NCBI GenBank assembly: GCA_030407315.1
Contig: JALQPE010002920.1
Span: 1-60,325 of the forward strand
DNA from: Asparagopsis taxiformis
Lineage: Eukaryota > Rhodophyta > Florideophyceae > Bonnemaisoniales > Bonnemaisoniaceae
Direction: 5' to 3'
DNA: 60,325 bases
Position numbers and translations under genes: made by a program. A model generated the notes under the pieces. The model saw only the letters and a list, made by a program, of their open reading frames with translations, searched no databases and was not told where the DNA came from. The number at the start of each line of letters is the position of its first letter. Within the stretch, counting starts at the first letter, position 1. Below, piece by piece: positions 10,041-18,902 of this stretch.

Positions 10041-10184
10041 ATGAAAGCGGCGCCCGCCACCAGTGTCGTGAAGTGCCTGTTCATTACTCTGTTAATCGCA
10101 ATGGTGCGTCACGTACAGTATATTCACACTCGAGGAATAGTAACTTTTGCGTTATATTCGGCATTTGACTGTCAGCATAATTAG
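10041..10184 (+). CDS. possible small secreted protein or orphan first exon
   Basis: An ATG opens 47 codons beginning MKAAPATSVVKCLFITLLIA, a basic N-terminus followed by a hydrophobic core as in a signal peptide. TAG follows at 10182-10184. The GTGCGT after the GCA ATG codons near 10101-10106 could be a 5' splice donor, in which case this is only a first exon. I see no matching downstream exon. It lies immediately beyond the copia-1 LTR. It may be chance. Confidence 0.25.
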   Translation: MKAAPATSVVKCLFITLLIAMVRHVQYIHTRGIVTFALYSAFDCQHN

Positions 10185-10750
10185 ATTATAAGATTATAGT
10201 AGTAACCGCGTTAATCACTCCGAACCTACGGTCTAAGAGGATTACTGTTTGGGCAATAACTATATCCACATAATTCACTCGACGGGCGGTTCTAAACTGT
10301 TTTGGTATGTTAAGGTATGCCGCATATCATCAATATCTGGACCGTCTTCATACACACGGTGAATACGAACGTTTTATCCGCAGAGATTCTCCTAAACGTG
10401 TAGACAGCATGTGGCCATCAAATTGTTGTTATTTCCCTGCGCAACGCTGGATACACTCGTAGTAATGGCCCTCTTGTTACCACGAAACTTAAAAGTTAGG
10501 ATTGTTTGGAGTCAAAACAATTGACAGACCGCAAGTTTATATCCATCATTCTTTTCCAGTGTGAACGCTAGACTCCAACGTTGTTCTTCCAGTACGAATT
10601 TTTTCAACAGGTGCTTTCTTTCTTTCGTACATATCCTCAATCAGCCCATGCTCCACTACGAACATAGTCATATTCAGATATCTTTCCCCAGCTCCACTTT
10701 ACCAATATATCTGTCTCGTATACACTGTACACCTTCTCCTCCCATGCCCA
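10185..10750. other. no gene seen
   Basis: This is AT-rich unique sequence. A short open frame at 10561-10770 begins with a non-ATG codon and has no recognisable domain. Confidence 0.5.
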
Positions 10751-10828
10751 CTGTTGGGATATCCATATAACCAGGCGACATGCCAACTCTAGTGTCTGCG
10801 CAGGCACAACATTCTTTATAGTCTAACA
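10751..10828 (+). repeat. 78-bp dispersed element, copy A
   Basis: This copy differs from the one at 46163-46240 at a single visible position, and is about 80% identical over its first 59 bases to the one at 13891. It contains GATATCC near the left end and GTGTCTGCGCAGGCAC (10792-10807), a hairpin sequence with one G-T pair. The role is unknown. The third copy sits just downstream of a gene, so a 3'-end or RNA-structure role is possible. Confidence 0.75.
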
Positions 10829-11645
10829 CCCACATTACCTCGTTTTCCGTTAAACATTCTCCAAATACCCCGTCATCCTATTCCCTTTTCTTCCTGTTGG
10901 TGGAAATTCCCAAGATGGAGCTGTAACCATCTTAGCCAGACTGGCTATGTGGTAAAGTGGTTTTACTATTTTGACATTTCCCCATATCCCTTACCACTTT
11001 CCATGTCTCCCCATTCCCCCATCAATACCATCATCATCAGAACCTTCCACCACTTACCAATCTCCTCCGTCTCACGATAAATCTCGTACTTACGTCCTTG
11101 AAAGGCACACACACTCAAACACTTACACTTTCCTTCCGCAATTTGTAGAAACAGAAAACATGTTCTGTTTCCACGTTCCACTTTAGTGCCGTGCCATGTT
11201 TTTCTACCCTCATCCTACACATCAACACCAAATGACCCCAGCTACTATCTACATTCATGCCCGCAATAGTATGAGCCGACCACCATAAACATGATCTGGC
11301 GCCGCTTATACAGGCGTAGTGTGCATCACTTTATACAATCAAACATACATTTTCACTTGCATCAGGTGTATCTCGGGTGCACTGGGAGTAGTAGAAGTAT
11401 TACATATCATCAACGTGAAATATATCTGTTTCCTTGATTATTTACAAAGTCACTCCAAACATGTAATACAATGGGTTTAGTCTGTCGGTAGATTCTCCTC
11501 GTACTCTTCCTACACGACGACATTGTATGAGCTTTGAAAATCTCCTTTGTCACATTAGTACACATTTACTCGCAAGATATCGTTCCGTTGCGATAGTGCA
11601 CCCTCACACACCTGAATCTACTAGCTCCCATCATTTGGCCGAAAG
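10829..11645. other. no gene seen upstream of the Cys-rich gene
   Basis: This is unique sequence. Short overlapping frames at about 10966-11186 on both strands show no domain and no coding bias I can recognise. An ACATAAAG at 11646-11653, about 100 bp before the next ATG, is a possible TATA element for the downstream gene. Confidence 0.4.
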
Positions 11646-11750
11646 TACATAAAGCTTCAGTTCTGCGAACATGTTCCTCACACCCTAAGCCCAGCCTTTC
11701 ATCCATTGCAATCCCTTCCACTTCTGCCTTGCACTCAGCATCCCACCACC

Positions 11751-13727
11751 ATGCATACGCTTTTCTCAGTCCTCAACATCATTCCAGCTCTTTTGCTGCT
11801 CTGCCTTCTTTCTCCGACATCATGTGCCCACACTCCGAGACCATACACTGCTAATGGTGGTACTCTGCAAAAACCTTCCCTCAGAAGAACCTCCAAGCTC
11901 GCAAGTACCCTTCGTGCGAGCAAAAATTCCTATTTCAATCGCTACATAGTGCGGGACCGGCCCAAAACGCCGTACTCGAGAAGGGTCGGTTTCAGGGACT
12001 TGGAAATCAACTCCACGAGACAGCATCGGCACCGGAAGCCGACAACTCAAGTGAAACAGTACTCCAGTTTCAAGTCAAGATTTCCTGACACTCGGAACAA
12101 GTTGAACCGTAATGCATTCAGACGAGACCATGCGCAGAGTCGACAACTAGAAGCAGATACGGTTCCTACGAAAGAAAGACAAAGTTCGGGGGGACTAAGT
12201 CTAGACCCATGCAGTACGCAGTCTGATTGCGCTGCGACTCACTTTTGTGCATTCCGTGACGATAACAATGCCGAATCTCCGTGTAATGGAGAATCCAGCT
12301 GTGTTTGTCTATCAAATAGTCTGGATGATTTCTTCTGTTCATGTGCAGAACCTAAGTGTCTGCCTGGAGAAATCTGTTCAGGAACTACGAATCCTATATG
12401 TATTTCACTTGAACTTGATCCCCCACCTATTGAATGTCCGCCAGGAACAGGCCCGCAACCTCCTATCAATGGAGCCTCTGGCACGGGAATATCTCTAGAG
12501 CCATGCACTACATCATCTGATTGTGCTGTAAGTCACTTCTGTGGCTCCCGAGATGCTGACGATAGCGGGTCTGTTTCTGGATGTAATGGCGGGCCCGACT
12601 GTACCTGTGTCGCTGATTTCCTGGATTACGTCACCTGTTCATGTACAGAGCCTGAGTGTCTTACTGGTGAGTTGTGTGGTAGCAGTGGAGATTTCACCAA
12701 TGTCTGTGTCTCAGTTGCACTCGATCCCACGCCTCTTGAATGTTCCACTGGCACAGCAGGTTCATTCGAGTCATGCAGTACATCCTCCGACTGCTTTGAT
12801 TCTCACTTCTGCACCAACATCGATAACTTTCTTGACGATAGTACTATGTCCGATTGTGATGGAGAGTTGGGGTGTGTCTGTTTGCCAGATGATCCTGAGG
12901 ACTTCTCCTGCTCATGTACTGAGCCGGAGTGTCTTACTGGTGAGTTGTGTGGTAGCAGTGGACTTTTCACCAATGTCTGTGTCTCAGTTGCACTCGACCC
13001 CCCACCTCTTGAATGTTCCGCTGGCACATCAGGCTCCCTGGAATCATGCAGTACATCCTCCGATTGTCTCGATTCTCACTTCTGTGCTAACGCTGATAAC
13101 CTCCTTGACGATGGTATCGTGTTCGATTGTGATGGAGAGTTGGGGTGTGTCTGTTTGCCAGATGATTCTGAGGACTTCTTCTGCTCATGTACTGAGCCGG
13201 AGTGTCTTACTGGTGAGTTGTGTGGTAGCAGTGGACTTTTCACCAATGTATGTGTCTCAGTTGCACTCGAACCCACGCCTCTTCAATGTACCCCTGGTCC
13301 AGTGATGCCTTCGCCTTCACCAATCGAAAATACACCAACTATATCACAGTCCACATCTCCGACCCCATCTCCGACCCCCTCCCCAACTGACGAAGTTTGT
13401 ATTGATGCTCAAGCACTCTCCCACCTCCAATCACACCAACTCGTCTACCAACACCATGCCGTCAGCAGAGTCCTCTGTGATAAGTTTGGAAGCTGTGCTA
13501 CTCCCGGTCACATTGTACATTTCAATGGATCTGCAATGATGATGAAGAAGTATTGTAAGATTGCTGGATGTGAGGAACGAGTGATGGAGGTGAACAGTCC
13601 TCGGTACAAGAAGGGGATGCGTGTGGCATCGAAAACTGAGGGACTGGAGTATACGGTGTTTGCCGCTCGGTATGAGACGCGAGGTGAAGAGGCAGTTCTT
13701 GCGGCAGCGGTTCGAATGGGGCTTTGA
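11751..13727 (+). CDS. secreted protein with four Cys-rich repeats and a conserved-looking C-terminal domain
   Basis: I chose the ATG at 11751, in the strong context CCACCACCATG. The frame is open 15 codons upstream but has no ATG there. Residues 1-26 (MHTLFSVLN...SPTSCA) form a clear signal peptide. Residues 27-145 are basic and Cys-poor. Four repeats of about 90-98 residues start near residues 150, 248, 338 and 429. Each follows C-x4-SDC-x6-7-C ... C-x-C ... CSC(A/T)EPxCLxGExC, so each is probably a disulfide-bonded module. A Ser/Thr/Pro linker (SPTPSPTPSPTDEVC) leads to a roughly 110-residue C-terminal domain with four or five more Cys and the ending YTVFAARYETRGEEAVLAAA. It is probably exported or wall-bound. 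I do not recognise the family and propose no activity. AATAAATAAA at 14074-14083 is a possible polyadenylation signal. Confidence 0.85.
   Translation: MHTLFSVLNIIPALLLLCLLSPTSCAHTPRPYTANGGTLQKPSLRRTSKLASTLRASKNSYFNRYIVRDRPKTPYSRRVGFRDLEINSTRQHRHRKPTTQVKQYSSFKSRFPDTRNKLNRNAFRRDHAQSRQLEADTVPTKERQSSGGLSLDPCSTQSDCAATHFCAFRDDNNAESPCNGESSCVCLSNSLDDFFCSCAEPKCLPGEICSGTTNPICISLELDPPPIECPPGTGPQPPINGASGTGISLEPCTTSSDCAVSHFCGSRDADDSGSVSGCNGGPDCTCVADFLDYVTCSCTEPECLTGELCGSSGDFTNVCVSVALDPTPLECSTGTAGSFESCSTSSDCFDSHFCTNIDNFLDDSTMSDCDGELGCVCLPDDPEDFSCSCTEPECLTGELCGSSGLFTNVCVSVALDPPPLECSAGTSGSLESCSTSSDCLDSHFCANADNLLDDGIVFDCDGELGCVCLPDDSEDFFCSCTEPECLTGELCGSSGLFTNVCVSVALEPTPLQCTPGPVMPSPSPIENTPTISQSTSPTPSPTPSPTDEVCIDAQALSHLQSHQLVYQHHAVSRVLCDKFGSCATPGHIVHFNGSAMMMKKYCKIAGCEERVMEVNSPRYKKGMRVASKTEGLEYTVFAARYETRGEEAVLAAAVRMGL
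12201..13300 (+). repeat. internal four-fold coding repeat of the Cys-rich gene
   Basis: The four modules are also similar as DNA. The third and fourth are nearest neighbours, sharing long identical runs around ACTGAGCCGGAGTGTCTTAC, and the second shares the same tail in slightly different form. The first is most diverged. This fits stepwise tandem duplication within the gene, with the last duplication most recent. Confidence 0.8.
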
Positions 13728-13890
13728 TATGAAAGTGCAGGTGGTAGCAGGGAAGAGTGAGATTGTGGGGAGACATTGAAACAAAGGGGAAGAATTTGTA
13801 CTGTTCATATAACGGTGAATGGATAAATAACGGGAACATGTGGTAGGATTTCTATGCCCATCTTCTCCTCCTTCGCCATTCATCTTAGCT

Positions 13891-13968
13891 CTGTTCAGAT
13901 ATCCATATAACCGGCCTACATTCCAGCTCTAGTGCCTCTGCAGGCACAAATTTTCATTAACGTCTAGC
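13891..13968 (+). repeat. 78-bp dispersed element, copy C (diverged)
   Basis: It aligns without gaps to copy A over the first 59 bases, with about 10 differences. The hairpin is kept with changed bases: GTGCCTCTGCAGGCAC (13932-13947). It lies about 165 bp after the stop codon of the Cys-rich gene, plausibly within or near its 3' untranslated region. Confidence 0.65.
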
Positions 13969-14869
13969 TGCATATGGTTTGGTTTGAACTCTGTCCCACC
14001 AAGTTGATAACACCAAGTGATGCGTGTCTAGGAATAGTCTCTTGGGTGAATGAGGAATGGTCAAGATGAATACAATAAATAAATTATCTGCCTTGGATGT
14101 ATCTAGGATGAGAGGGTGATTTTGTGAGATTTGCATCAGGATAGCTCCTGTTCTCGTTGTTTGAGTGCGTCACAGAGTTCGCGGTGAAGTGGACCACTCG
14201 GTCCCGGGAAAGCGGCAGGAATAAATAAATCTATTGCCAAATATCGTACACGTCCAGCATAGATATATTGTATTCGCAATAGCAGCGACAAATTATCCCG
14301 AGGCCATTTTCTCGGGTTGACTGTCCCATGGTCCGTGTCATTGCAGGACTGCGGTTGGACGACAAGTATACGTTACGAGGGGTGTGTCACCTATCGAATA
14401 CGTGGAACACAACTGCGCGTCGCGGTACGTTTTCTGTTATCAAAGTGAACGATCTCCGGTCTGACAGGTTGGTGTCGGGTCAGTAGAATCGGTCGGGATG
14501 GATGGAGCTGAGCTGAATCAACATGCCTACAGTTGTTGTGTTTTATGATCACTCGACACTTTCCAGCACTTGCGCCATGCGGGAGCGTGCATCTCAAAGA
14601 TTTGCGCGTCACGCGCAAAACTTTATGATTCATGACGTGGCACAACAGGTGTGGGACATTTTGTCCATCGAATTGTTGTACGGTTCTGACAATGCAGATG
14701 CGCAAAAATATCTCCTCGACACCAGACTTTATGCTCGACGAAAATAATTGGAGAGACCCAGATTTTTCAAATATATTCAGAGTACCGAAGTAACCGCACC
14801 GGTGATACAGGACATGGTATGGAGGCTAATGGTTTTCGGTTCCCACAACAAATTTAATAAAAAGTTTTT
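13969..14869. other. left flank of the tandem array, no convincing gene
   Basis: This is unique sequence with AT-rich stretches. A 74-codon ATG-initiated frame at 14523-14747 has no domain and is contradicted by an open frame on the other strand, so I do not call it a gene. There is no trace of the array unit left of 14868. Confidence 0.5.
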
Positions 14870-16064
14870 CAAAAGGTTTGCTGTTTTGTAGTTGGTACCT
14901 CCGCCGTCGCGTCGCACGACAGGTCACCCAACCCGCCTGTCCACCGACCGGAGTCGTTCCAACACAATGTGCACCGTTCCATCAGCTCCTTATCACTCCA
15001 GAAGCACGATACACGTACAGACGGGTAGGAACGGGCGGTGCAGAAACACACCATAACTAACAATTTCTCTATACCGATCAACACTCGCGCCTTCCACACA
15101 GGAGCCGTCATCCCCTCTGTTCGGACCGCTCTGAGCACGTCGGGGCGTCTCGGCCATTCTTGACCATGCACTGCTTCCGAACTGCTGCAAGCTCACTGTG
15201 TTTCGTGACCAGATGAACTCGACGGCACTCGTGGGCGCGTTTCGTTTGCCACTGCTGGGAGCCTCCTTTTCGGTATCAGAGAAACGCATGTGAGAGGGTT
15301 TTTGTTATCAGCGGGTGGTTGTGCTGATATCTAGCGCACCAAAGTGTCAGGTGGGATCGATGGGCGACTACATACTTGATATGTGGGCATTGTGGGACTT
15401 TGCCTGATGGAACTGGAGTTTAGAAAGTTGTGGGCGGTATGTGATTACCCGTTGTTGATTGGTCTGGACTATGTGAGTCGTTGGCTTGCGCTGTGTGAAC
15501 AATCGTTGATACCAGAACCAGCTTTATAGCGTTCATGTCATGGCTTGGTGTCGGATTGGCGGATGATGCAGGCAAGAACATTGGACGGCCGATGGATTTC
15601 AGCGCTGTTTACATTCTATTGAGTAAATCGGAGTGGTTGGCTGATCGACAAGTTGTTTCAACTCACGATAAACGTATTCAGCGAATGCTCTGCGTGCACA
15701 GGTCCGAATGCGAAGAGTGATCTTGTCTTTTCACAGCCATGCAGCAGCTACCGATTAGCTATTACAGAAACAACCGAGGTTGAGATCCGAGGCGAGCACT
15801 TCGGCCACCCACTGCCCAATGGACAGTGGCGTGTATTGAGTCATATACTGACAGGTGGACCACTTAGAGGCCATTAGTTTGTGGACAAACATAGAAGTGC
15901 GAACGAAAAGAGCTTGGCTAATGTTTGGTTTGAATTTTGTGAGATCAGTCTCCGCTGCCTTCTTTATTCCTGCCTATCTGTTCGTTCCTCATAAATACGT
16001 TCACTCTTTTGTGTCTCGTGATCGTCGTTGTCGAGTATGAAAGGCTGTCTTGTGTTAGCATCTT

Positions 16065-16129
16065 GAAAAATACCTTTATCCTCGTGTAAGCTCCAAGTCA
16101 CACCGGACCTGTGGTTCATTGGTTTTACA
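16065..16129 (+). repeat. 65-bp internal repeat of the unit, copy 1
   Basis: It matches 18838-18902 in the same orientation with 7 differences in 65 positions. Shared runs are GAAAAATACCTT and TGTGGTTCATTGGTTTTACA. The same pair occurs in each of units 2-5 at the corresponding offsets. Confidence 0.8.
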
Positions 16130-16567
16130 CTCTCGAAAAGGTTTTGCAGGTCAGATAGACAACGTTCAAGCTACCCCGAGGTACTTCACGGTCGTATGTA
16201 CCAAAAGACACAAACTTCCTCAGCAGCATCCCCACAAAGCCTCCTCGCTTCTGGAAAGCACAAACTATTCGAAAACATACATGTTCGGGCTTCAAAAAGA
16301 GTTTAGACGAAATCTTGTTCGTTTTGTGCCCATACTACCCAATAGAAGAGAAGATCGTATCGATTTACATAACCAGGAAACATATCTTTATCATATCAAT
16401 CAGATCAAGATAGAGCCTTGACAGATTCTTAAACTCCAAGTTGCAACAGCAAGTAGCTAACCAGAATTATTATGCGGCACAGAGAAGCAATCACATTAGC
16501 CATCGCTAAAATAGTCCCTAACGCCCGCATGCAAATGATCATGCGGTCCAAATCACATCAATTCAAT

Positions 16568-17521
16568 TCAAAAGTTGAATGAAAAGCGGATAATCTGTTC
16601 ATTATCGTCCCGGTTTGAGCGACCAGAACGGCCTATTTCGAGAACACCATCAAAGTAGACATTAATATTCCATACTGTCGGCCCATCTCCACAATTTCTG
16701 AAATGAGTTGCTTCAACAGTGTAAGTGCCATTTTGAACTCGAGGACTTGGCAAATACAAAGCTTCCTCACGGCGGACGAGGTTGAGACCGCAATTTGATA
16801 GAACATCGCGGACAAAGATTCCAGAATTAGTTGTCCTATTGAACCGGTCCAATACTTCTCCATCCGGTTCAGTCACACTCATATCTAGATCATCTCCAGT
16901 ATCCCACTCCAACTCTATGAGTATTTTTGGAACAGTAATGTTGAAGGCAATGCAATCATTGGTATCGTTTAGATCCACAACATTTCCTGACTCTTCAATT
17001 GAAGTTAGAGGTAGATTGGCACATAGTCCATCAAGGAATTCGTTCTGGTTTCCGCGTAACCGCCTGTGTCCAACACCGGAAGCTATATCTTCTGAATCAG
17101 TAGTTTCAAACACCGTGATGAAGTTAGGCAAAAAACGTCGAGTGAGACCTGTAGGATTATAATCACTTATCGGTGTTCCTGTAACTCCGCGACCAGTAAC
17201 TTCAGCCTCACCAGTCGACAGTACAAGCAAGGGAGTATTTTCGTTACGACGGCAGATAGGACCAGCGGAGGCAATATTTGGGATAGAGAAGGGCACTTCA
17301 GAGTCCCCGTTGCATAACGTAAAAGAGCATGTACTGCCACAGCTGACTGTCTGACGTTCTGAGGTGCTCAATTCATCATTTAAGATATGATGAGCAATTG
17401 ATTTGGGGTGTTTGGCGACCTTTGATTTCGGCTTGGGAACCGAAGCTGCAGTCGACAGAACTGCCAATGTGAGAAGAACAAGAATAACGATAGGTTTTGT
17501 CATGATTTGAGGATGGGTCAT
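16568..17521 (-). CDS. secreted YfaP/DUF2135-like protein, array copy 1
   Basis: The start is set at the ATG at 17521. The in-frame ATG at 17593 lies only 9 bases after a TATAAATA box and would be upstream of any normal transcription start. The product is 317 aa. Residues 1-26 (MTHPQIMTKPIVILVLLTLAVLSTAA) are a signal peptide. The mature part has eight Cys and four N-glycosylation sequons (NDT, NIT, NRT, NGT). The C-terminal hundred residues (ELEWDTGDDLDMSVTEPDGE ... NGTYTVEATHF) resemble the beta-sandwich of bacterial YfaP/DUF2135 proteins, which is structural, not catalytic, as far as known. It is likely a secreted or cell-wall glycoprotein; ligand and role are unknown. No intron is needed. 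An alternative start is the Met at residue 7 (17503). Confidence 0.85.
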   Translation of the reverse strand: MTHPQIMTKPIVILVLLTLAVLSTAASVPKPKSKVAKHPKSIAHHILNDELSTSERQTVSCGSTCSFTLCNGDSEVPFSIPNIASAGPICRRNENTPLLVLSTGEAEVTGRGVTGTPISDYNPTGLTRRFLPNFITVFETTDSEDIASGVGHRRLRGNQNEFLDGLCANLPLTSIEESGNVVDLNDTNDCIAFNITVPKILIELEWDTGDDLDMSVTEPDGEVLDRFNRTTNSGIFVRDVLSNCGLNLVRREEALYLPSPRVQNGTYTVEATHFRNCGDGPTVWNINVYFDGVLEIGRSGRSNRDDNEQIIRFSFNF

Positions 17522-17594
17522 CTTCTGAAAAGTCCTGATGACCGTCAAGCGTGAGATAGCAAGTAGGATGAGATCAAATCTAGTGCAGTGCATG

Positions 17595-17602
17595 TATTTA
17601 TA
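17595..17602 (-). promoter_or_regulatory. TATA box of array gene copy 1
   Basis: On the minus strand TATAAATA lies 10-17 bases before the ATG at 17593 and about 75-80 bases before the ATG at 17521. A start site 25-30 bases downstream would exclude the first ATG, which supports the shorter protein. Confidence 0.65.
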
Positions 17603-18049
17603 TTGTTTCGGGCATTGACATGGTCAGATGCGCAGTTCACTTCCCGTCAGGTTCCCGGTGGAACATGCACGCAGTTGCGCAATTGTTTCTTCAGCTTTGT
17701 TGGGCTACAAAAGTGTGCATAAAGGTGCGTGGGCGGCAAGTGGTTCTGGTTTGTTTCATTTGAAGTGTATTACAACGCATGCACACAATGAGGCTCGTGC
17801 TTTATTAACGGCGATGCCTTGGAAGCGTCTCACGAAAGCAACAAGTTTCTCCTCCAAGGTTAGAACCAAATATTGTCAATAGTGTGTGTTGTCATTCCAA
17901 ACATCGCATAGCTGCTCATGTTTGAACGAGTAAGTGCCAGAGTTGTATCTGTTCAACATGCTGTACTGAGCAGAACGACATGTTAGAGTCTTTAGAATGT
18001 CTTGTATACAGCGTTCGTTTCACTCTGCAGTTTGTCAGGCGATTTGCCA

Positions 18050-18425
18050 CAACATGACATGGGATTGGACTACGAGATAAAGAAGGGCTGTTCTTTCCGT
18101 CTGGAGTGCATCCCCCTATAACAATAGTGTCGGCTAACGTCAACCGCTGGGGTGAGTGGTTATGGACTATCCGAATCTGGACAATATAAGCGTCGAGTTA
18201 TTCTGACATCAGCAGCTCTCAACACGTCTCAGCACTACATGTGATATGGGATTGGATAGCGAGACGAATATGCATTGTCCTTTCCGTCAGGGGTGCATCC
18301 ACAACAATGCTAGCGGTTGACATCAATCGTGGAGAGGTGCCTGGTGAAATACTGTACGGACCTGGGCAATAGAAGACGTCCAGTTATTCTGACATCAGCA
18401 GTTCTAACGTGAGTCAGCAGTGATG
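18050..18425 (+). repeat. about 186-bp tandem duplication inside the unit
   Basis: Two diverged copies are offset by 186-187 bp. GGGATTGGA occurs at 18061 and 18248. TTTCCGTC...GTGCATCC occurs in both. ATTCTGACATCAGCAG occurs at 18200 and 18386. The copies have drifted far more than the 5.1-kb units, so this duplication is older. It is present in every unit. Confidence 0.75.
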
Positions 18426-18837
18426 AGACACGTTGCAAACTAAAGGGGAAGGTTCAGATCATAGAATCTCAAGACGCGCAGAAGATATTTTAACATCAAA
18501 ACGATAGTGTAGGCACGATGAGTAGTTGGCGGGGCCTCTTTCTGTATCGGGTACAGTACGCAACCAAAAATTGGAGGGGCATCCCCTGTACCGGGGCTGG
18601 GCTGCGATTGATTGAATCACGGCTTTAGCTGCAATGCCAATTATCGACGGCGACAATAACAGAACAGAGGCAGCCGCCAAGCAGCGCCCGATCACTGACG
18701 CCAGGTCAAGGAGCAAGCAGACTCGCCTCCCAGCTCCCACAAACCAAACTGCATCGTGCTTTCCCCCATACATCCGTCTTACGTCTTTCGTCTCAATAGT
18801 GTCAAGTGGTGTTCTGGGCTGAAAACGGTAGTAATGG

Positions 18838-18902
18838 GAAAAATACCTTCATCCTCGTATGACCACTAAGTCACACCGGACATGTGGTTCATTGGTTTTA
18901 CA
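18838..18902 (+). repeat. 65-bp internal repeat of the unit, copy 2
   Basis: This is the partner of 16065-16129, 2,773 bp away, with about 89% identity. Confidence 0.8.

Noticed and set aside
11706..11750. An upstream extension of the Cys-rich gene by 15 codons.
   Set aside because: The codon at 11706 is TTG, not ATG. The first ATG in the frame is 11751, in good context and directly followed by the signal peptide.
12541..13305. 254-codon frame overlapping the Cys-rich gene in another frame.
   Set aside because: It repeats because the real gene repeats, and lacks the Cys pattern and signal peptide.
13700..13720. A GGTTCGAAT tRNA T-loop-like string.
   Set aside because: It lies inside the Cys-rich coding sequence, with no cloverleaf around it. 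I found no tRNA gene in the window.
14523..14747. 74-codon ATG-started frame in the left array flank.
   Set aside because: No domain, no promoter or conserved copy, and a 104-codon frame is open on the opposite strand. It is insufficient for a gene call.
14869..15289. Minus-strand frames of about 100 codons in each array unit, and similar small frames elsewhere in the unit.
   Set aside because: No domain and mutually overlapping. They are repeated in every unit only because the whole unit is repeated.
16782..17162. Plus-strand 126-codon frame opposite the array gene.
   Set aside because: It is the shadow of the minus-strand gene, which has a signal peptide, sequons and domain similarity.
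17522..17593. The upstream in-frame ATG of the array gene as the start.
   Set aside because: A TATA box ends only 9 bases before it, so it should lie upstream of the transcript. The next Met also gives a normal signal peptide.
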